Below, piece after piece: positions 13,077-16,582 of a stretch of DNA of 16,582 nucleotides. The DNA is from Planctomycetaceae bacterium (GTDB taxonomy: Bacteria; Planctomycetota; Planctomycetia; Planctomycetales; Planctomycetaceae), in NCBI GenBank assembly GCA_023258825.1, contig JALQWE010000010.1, positions 1 to 16,582 of the forward strand, written 5' to 3'. The notes beneath the pieces are model-generated. The model was not told the origin of the DNA. It made no database searches and was given only the letters and a program-made list of their open reading frames with translations. A program made the translations under genes and the position numbers. Position 1 is the stretch's first letter; each line of letters starts with the position of its first letter.

Positions 13077-16000
13077 TCAGCTCTGCTGCTTCTGCTGTGG
13101 GTTGATCAGCGTCCAGAGGGCTTCGTCCAGCAGCAGTTGATCGGCCGCAGTGTCTGCAACCGTCGCTGTGTCAGAGACGGCGACCACGACCGCCGCGGGC
13201 TGCTGATTCAGGGCAGCCGGGAGATCAACGGGCTGAGGATCCTGTTGTGGCCGAGCCAATGTCTGAGCTGGTTTCTGTGACGTGCCGGGAAGCAACGCGG
13301 CCAGCAGAGCGTCAGCGGTCAGTGCGTCCAGAGTTTTCGCCTTGAGAGGCTGAGTGTTCTGTGTCACCGAGATGACGAAGACGCGAGCATCGCTCCAGGC
13401 ACCGGCCGTGCCCATGGAATTAAAGCCACGCACCCAGAAGCGGTAGGTCCCGTTTCTCAGAGCCTTATCGTTGGGCAGCGTGTAATAGGCCTCGGTTCCT
13501 GCAGGATTGAGCTGGAAGCTGTTGACCTGCAGCACGATGTTTTCGTTGCGTTCCAGGTCACGAAGCAGAATTTCGTAACGGAAGGACGCTTTGTCGTGTG
13601 TCCAGGAGAAGACCGGGGTGCTGTCATCGATTGTTCCGCCGGGTCCGGTGATGGCCGGGGTCAGCGGATCGGGCACGTCGATACGGAAGTTGTAGTTCTC
13701 GCTCCAGCTGCTGAATTCGTTGGAATTATTGTATCCACGGACACGAGCGATGTAGGTGGTTTCCTTCAATCGCTGCGCGAAGGGCACCGTGAAGGATTTG
13801 GTGGTCAGACCATCCTGCAGGATGACCTGAGTCAGTCGTCCTGTTGTTGGATTCACTTCGCTGATCTGAATCTGGTAGAACGGCGCGTCAGGAGCAGAGG
13901 TCCAGACGAACGTCGGATTAGCGTCATCCACGGACCCGGCCGGGTTAGCAACCGGAGCGATGATCTTCGGGATGACCGGTGTTGGTTCGTCGAGAGTGAA
14001 CGTGTACAACGCGCTGTACTCGCCCGCTTCGCCAGCGGAGTTGAACGCGCGGACCCAGACGCGGTAATCGCCCTGAGTCAATTTGTCCACGGCCGTGTAG
14101 GAGTTGGTTGTCAGATCCGTTTTGTAAATGATGCGATACTGGCCGGTGGTCATGTTGTTGACCCACAGTTCGTAACGGACGGCGCGATCCACGGCGGTCC
14201 ATGTGAAGGTGGGGAACACAGTGGCGACCACCTTGCTGTCATTCAGTCCCACGGGACCTTTGACAACCGGGGCGGCTGGAGGAAGCACATCGACTGTGAA
14301 CCGCAGTGCGGGGCTCCATGGGCCATACTTGCCATTGGCATTCGCAGCACGGAGCCATGCCACATAGATGCCCTGCGTGAACACTGTGGGGTCAAAGAAA
14401 GTCTGACTTCCGGGGATATCGGACTTGCGAATGTACTGGTTCTGGCCGGTCGTCAGATTGTTGACCCAAAGATCATAGGTTGCTGCTCCGTCAACAGCGG
14501 TCCACGTGAAGCGTGGATTAGTGCTGGACGTGAGGCTGGCCGGCGACAGCAACGTGGGAGCAGTCGGTGAGGGGGCAACGAGGTTGAACTGGACAGGACG
14601 GCTCCATGGGCTCAGTTCACCCACCGCATTGGCGGCTCGTACCCAGACGGTGTAGAGGCCGTCCTTCAGGGGATTGAAATGAGTGTATTTCGTGCCATTG
14701 AAATTGGTGCGATAGATCACACGTTCGCCGGTGGAGCTGTTTTGCACCCACAGCCAGTAGGTAGCTGCATTCTGCGACGTGGTCCATTCGAATTCCGGGA
14801 AGGAATTGGCGATGTCGCCCAGCGGCTTGAGCAGCGTTGGGGTTCCGGGAGCGGGAACGTCGATCGTGAAAGTGACGTAGTTGCTCCATGCGGACAGTTG
14901 GCCATTGATATTTCCAACTGAGCGAACGCGGGCTCGGTAATCCAGTTGCTCAAACTGCTTCGCGGCGGTAAAGCTGTTGGTGGTCACGGAAGTCGTGATG
15001 TAGTTCACCCACGTTTTTGTCGACGTGTTGAAGCGATCAACTTCCAGGGTGTAGCTGGCTGAGTTGGCAGATGCGGACCACGTGAAAACGGGCAGAGGAT
15101 CTGACTGGGTCCCTGTGGGGGACAGCATCACAGGAACGGAAGGCAGCGGAATCACAGTCCCGGTCAGAGTGTACTGACCGATGGCCCCGTACTGCCCTGT
15201 GGAGGAGACCATGATGTAGTAGACACCCTGAGTCACCTTCGCGGAGACAGATGCGAACAGGCTGGTTGCGGGATCATCACGGACGATCAGGTTGCCATTG
15301 CTGTCTCGCAGTTCCAGGACGAGGTCTGCGTTGGTGCCATAATTCAAACCGTTGTTCCCGTAGATGGCACGCAGATTGAGCCCGCTGACGGAGAAGGAGA
15401 TGTCCCCGGAGTCGGTCTCGAAACGGAGAACATCAACATCGTCATTCTGCTCGAGCACGCCATTCACCAGAACGTCGGGGCTGGAGACGAGCAATGGTGT
15501 CGCGGTGGCGATGGTGTTGCCGTAGTCATCAGCGCGGAATGCCACGGTGCGATTGCGTGTCGAGGTGAGGACCTGAAAGTCGTCCTGAATGCTGTTGGGC
15601 CCGTTGGAATCCGGTGCGGACGCCCATGTTTCGCGGGCGGAACCGTAGGGTGCCCCCATGAGCGGGCCGAGATCCGGTCGACCGCTGTCGTATTCGGCGG
15701 TTTTATTACCACCGGCGTCGTACACGCTGTGGTGCAGCAGGTCCATGGTGTGACCGACTTCGTGGGACGCCGCCATGGCGATGCCCTTGACGTGATCGAT
15801 ACCGCCTCTTCCGACGTTGTCGGAGAAGACATAGCAGGTGTTGACCGTGCCGTTATTGAAAGCTCCCAGGTAGGCGATACCGCCGGGGCTGCCGATCCAT
15901 GATCCGTTACCACCGATGGAAACGAGCATGGTTTCAAAGTCGTTGTAGGTTCCGGGATCAACGGTTGTCACGTTGACTCGAAGAGGCATGAAGTCTTCCG

Positions 16001-16349
16001 CGACGCGGTACCATGTTTCTTCGATCATCTGCAGTTCGGTGTCACTGAACGTGGTGAGATCGTTGTCGATATCGAACACGGGAGTGACCACCGGACCGGA
16101 CTGGTTGTCGGTACGGGAGTTGGGCCAGTTCTGGGTTTCTGTGTGCCCGTCGAAATCCAGATAGACGGTCACGGGGGCCCCGGGCAGGCTGTTCAGCTTG
16201 GGAATGGCTGTCAGCGGGTTTGTCAGGAGCGTACGGAACTCCAGCAATTCCACCGCCATTCGGGGAGCAGCAGCGGCGGCCCGGCGGCGGCGTTCTGCGC
16301 CCAGAAGTACACTTCGAAATAATTGGCGAAGACCAGAATGAGATGCCAT
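13077..16349 (-). CDS. Large secreted zinc metallopeptidase with FN3-like repeats
   Basis: 1090 residues. The N-terminus is Arg/Ala-rich (20-30), then LLEFRTLLT at 35-43, the planctomycete LE-x-R-x-LL export-type motif. The catalytic domain (about 55-270) has HEVGHTMDLLH at 196-206 (zinc ligands H196, H200, H206, with E197 the general base) and a plausible Met-turn at LMGAPYG (230-236). It belongs with metzincin-like peptidases. A pre-peptidase C-terminal (PPC)-like beta domain spans about 275-398. Six repeats of about 90-105 residues follow (near 401, 501, 593, 691, 791, 896), each with F-x-W-T, a Y-x-L-W-V strand, and WVRA-x-N then WS; they look like fibronectin III or Ig-like modules. The last 90 residues are Ala/Gln-rich and helical, with no PEP-CTERM or LPXTG. 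Likely extracellular or surface-bound. It starts at ATG 16349. Confidence 0.93.
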   Translation of the reverse strand: MASHSGLRQLFRSVLLGAERRRRAAAAAPRMAVELLEFRTLLTNPLTAIPKLNSLPGAPVTVYLDFDGHTETQNWPNSRTDNQSGPVVTPVFDIDNDLTTFSDTELQMIEETWYRVAEDFMPLRVNVTTVDPGTYNDFETMLVSIGGNGSWIGSPGGIAYLGAFNNGTVNTCYVFSDNVGRGGIDHVKGIAMAASHEVGHTMDLLHHSVYDAGGNKTAEYDSGRPDLGPLMGAPYGSARETWASAPDSNGPNSIQDDFQVLTSTRNRTVAFRADDYGNTIATATPLLVSSPDVLVNGVLEQNDDVDVLRFETDSGDISFSVSGLNLRAIYGNNGLNYGTNADLVLELRDSNGNLIVRDDPATSLFASVSAKVTQGVYYIMVSSTGQYGAIGQYTLTGTVIPLPSVPVMLSPTGTQSDPLPVFTWSASANSASYTLEVDRFNTSTKTWVNYITTSVTTNSFTAAKQFEQLDYRARVRSVGNINGQLSAWSNYVTFTIDVPAPGTPTLLKPLGDIANSFPEFEWTTSQNAATYWLWVQNSSTGERVIYRTNFNGTKYTHFNPLKDGLYTVWVRAANAVGELSPWSRPVQFNLVAPSPTAPTLLSPASLTSSTNPRFTWTAVDGAATYDLWVNNLTTGQNQYIRKSDIPGSQTFFDPTVFTQGIYVAWLRAANANGKYGPWSPALRFTVDVLPPAAPVVKGPVGLNDSKVVATVFPTFTWTAVDRAVRYELWVNNMTTGQYRIIYKTDLTTNSYTAVDKLTQGDYRVWVRAFNSAGEAGEYSALYTFTLDEPTPVIPKIIAPVANPAGSVDDANPTFVWTSAPDAPFYQIQISEVNPTTGRLTQVILQDGLTTKSFTVPFAQRLKETTYIARVRGYNNSNEFSSWSENYNFRIDVPDPLTPAITGPGGTIDDSTPVFSWTHDKASFRYEILLRDLERNENIVLQVNSFQLNPAGTEAYYTLPNDKALRNGTYRFWVRGFNSMGTAGAWSDARVFVISVTQNTQPLKAKTLDALTADALLAALLPGTSQKPAQTLARPQQDPQPVDLPAALNQQPAAVVVAVSDTATVADTAADQLLLDEALWTLINPQQKQQS

Positions 16350-16582
16350 CTTTCGATCCCGACAGACGCAGCCAGAAGAGATTCAGCAACAGTCGAACCG
16401 TACCGTGCGCGCACTAACCGACGCACTGCACTTTCGATATCGGACGCGGATGCCACCAGAAAACCAACAGAACATCCCGGATGGTATCGAAATTTGATTG
16501 AAATTCACCACTATCGCGATCTTTCCGATCATGACGGCGAAAATTCGGATTTGGCGATTGCGGTGTTTTCGGGGGCGGTGCC
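16350..16582. other. Upstream region of the metallopeptidase gene
   Basis: About 230 bp up to the window edge. No supported gene. An open frame from 16456 to 16223 on the minus strand overlaps the metallopeptidase start out of frame and looks like a shadow. The promoter of the metallopeptidase gene probably lies here, but no consensus -35/-10 pair stands out. Confidence 0.4.

Noticed and set aside
16223..16456. Minus-strand open frame overlapping the metallopeptidase start
   Set aside because: Out of frame with the large gene and without recognisable protein features.

Overview
The window looks like a chromosomal stretch from a planctomycete (phylum Planctomycetota). The clearest marker is the 1090-residue secreted protein at the right end. 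Its N-terminus is an arginine/alanine-rich segment followed by an LE-x-R-x-LL motif, as in many large planctomycete exported proteins. Two further genes (315-residue secreted protein, UbiD-like protein) resemble families I associate with this phylum. Base composition is moderately GC-rich. No rRNA, tRNA or CRISPR array was seen.

Left block (1-2831, minus strand): a possible operon read right to left. It holds a membrane VKOR/DsbA-type disulfide-forming fusion protein, a short heme-copper oxidase subunit III-like protein, and the start of an exported protein that runs off the left edge. This is envelope and respiratory work. From 2832 to 3588 lies a repeat-rich gene desert, then a small Cys/Gly-rich probable lipoprotein with a good ribosome binding site (3589-3852, minus), then another gene-poor stretch to about 4740.

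Accessory island (about 4290-6920, plus strand): two compact two-gene cassettes. The first is a HEPN-domain protein overlapping an unrecognised 132-residue partner. It is visibly poorer in GC than its surroundings and is flanked by two imperfect direct repeats of about 165 bp (4291-4460 and 5924-6088). The second is an 88-residue acidic helical protein overlapping an HNH nuclease by 4 bp, closed by a perfect 20-bp palindrome plus T-run terminator. This is the most likely place for an undescribed toxin-antitoxin-like or defence-like system.

Right-centre block (6971-10651, minus strand): lipB-like, lipA, a DUF58/vWA protein and a conserved secreted protein, probably co-transcribed from a promoter with a perfect TATAAT at 10749-10754. 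LipA is canonical. The LipB-like protein lacks the catalytic Cys and Lys of classical octanoyltransferases. Divergently on the plus strand is a UbiD-family decarboxylase-like gene (11046-12893) with altered acidic residues at the usual active-site segment. It converges on the large metallopeptidase gene (13077-16349, minus), and the two are separated by a terminator hairpin at 13014-13043.
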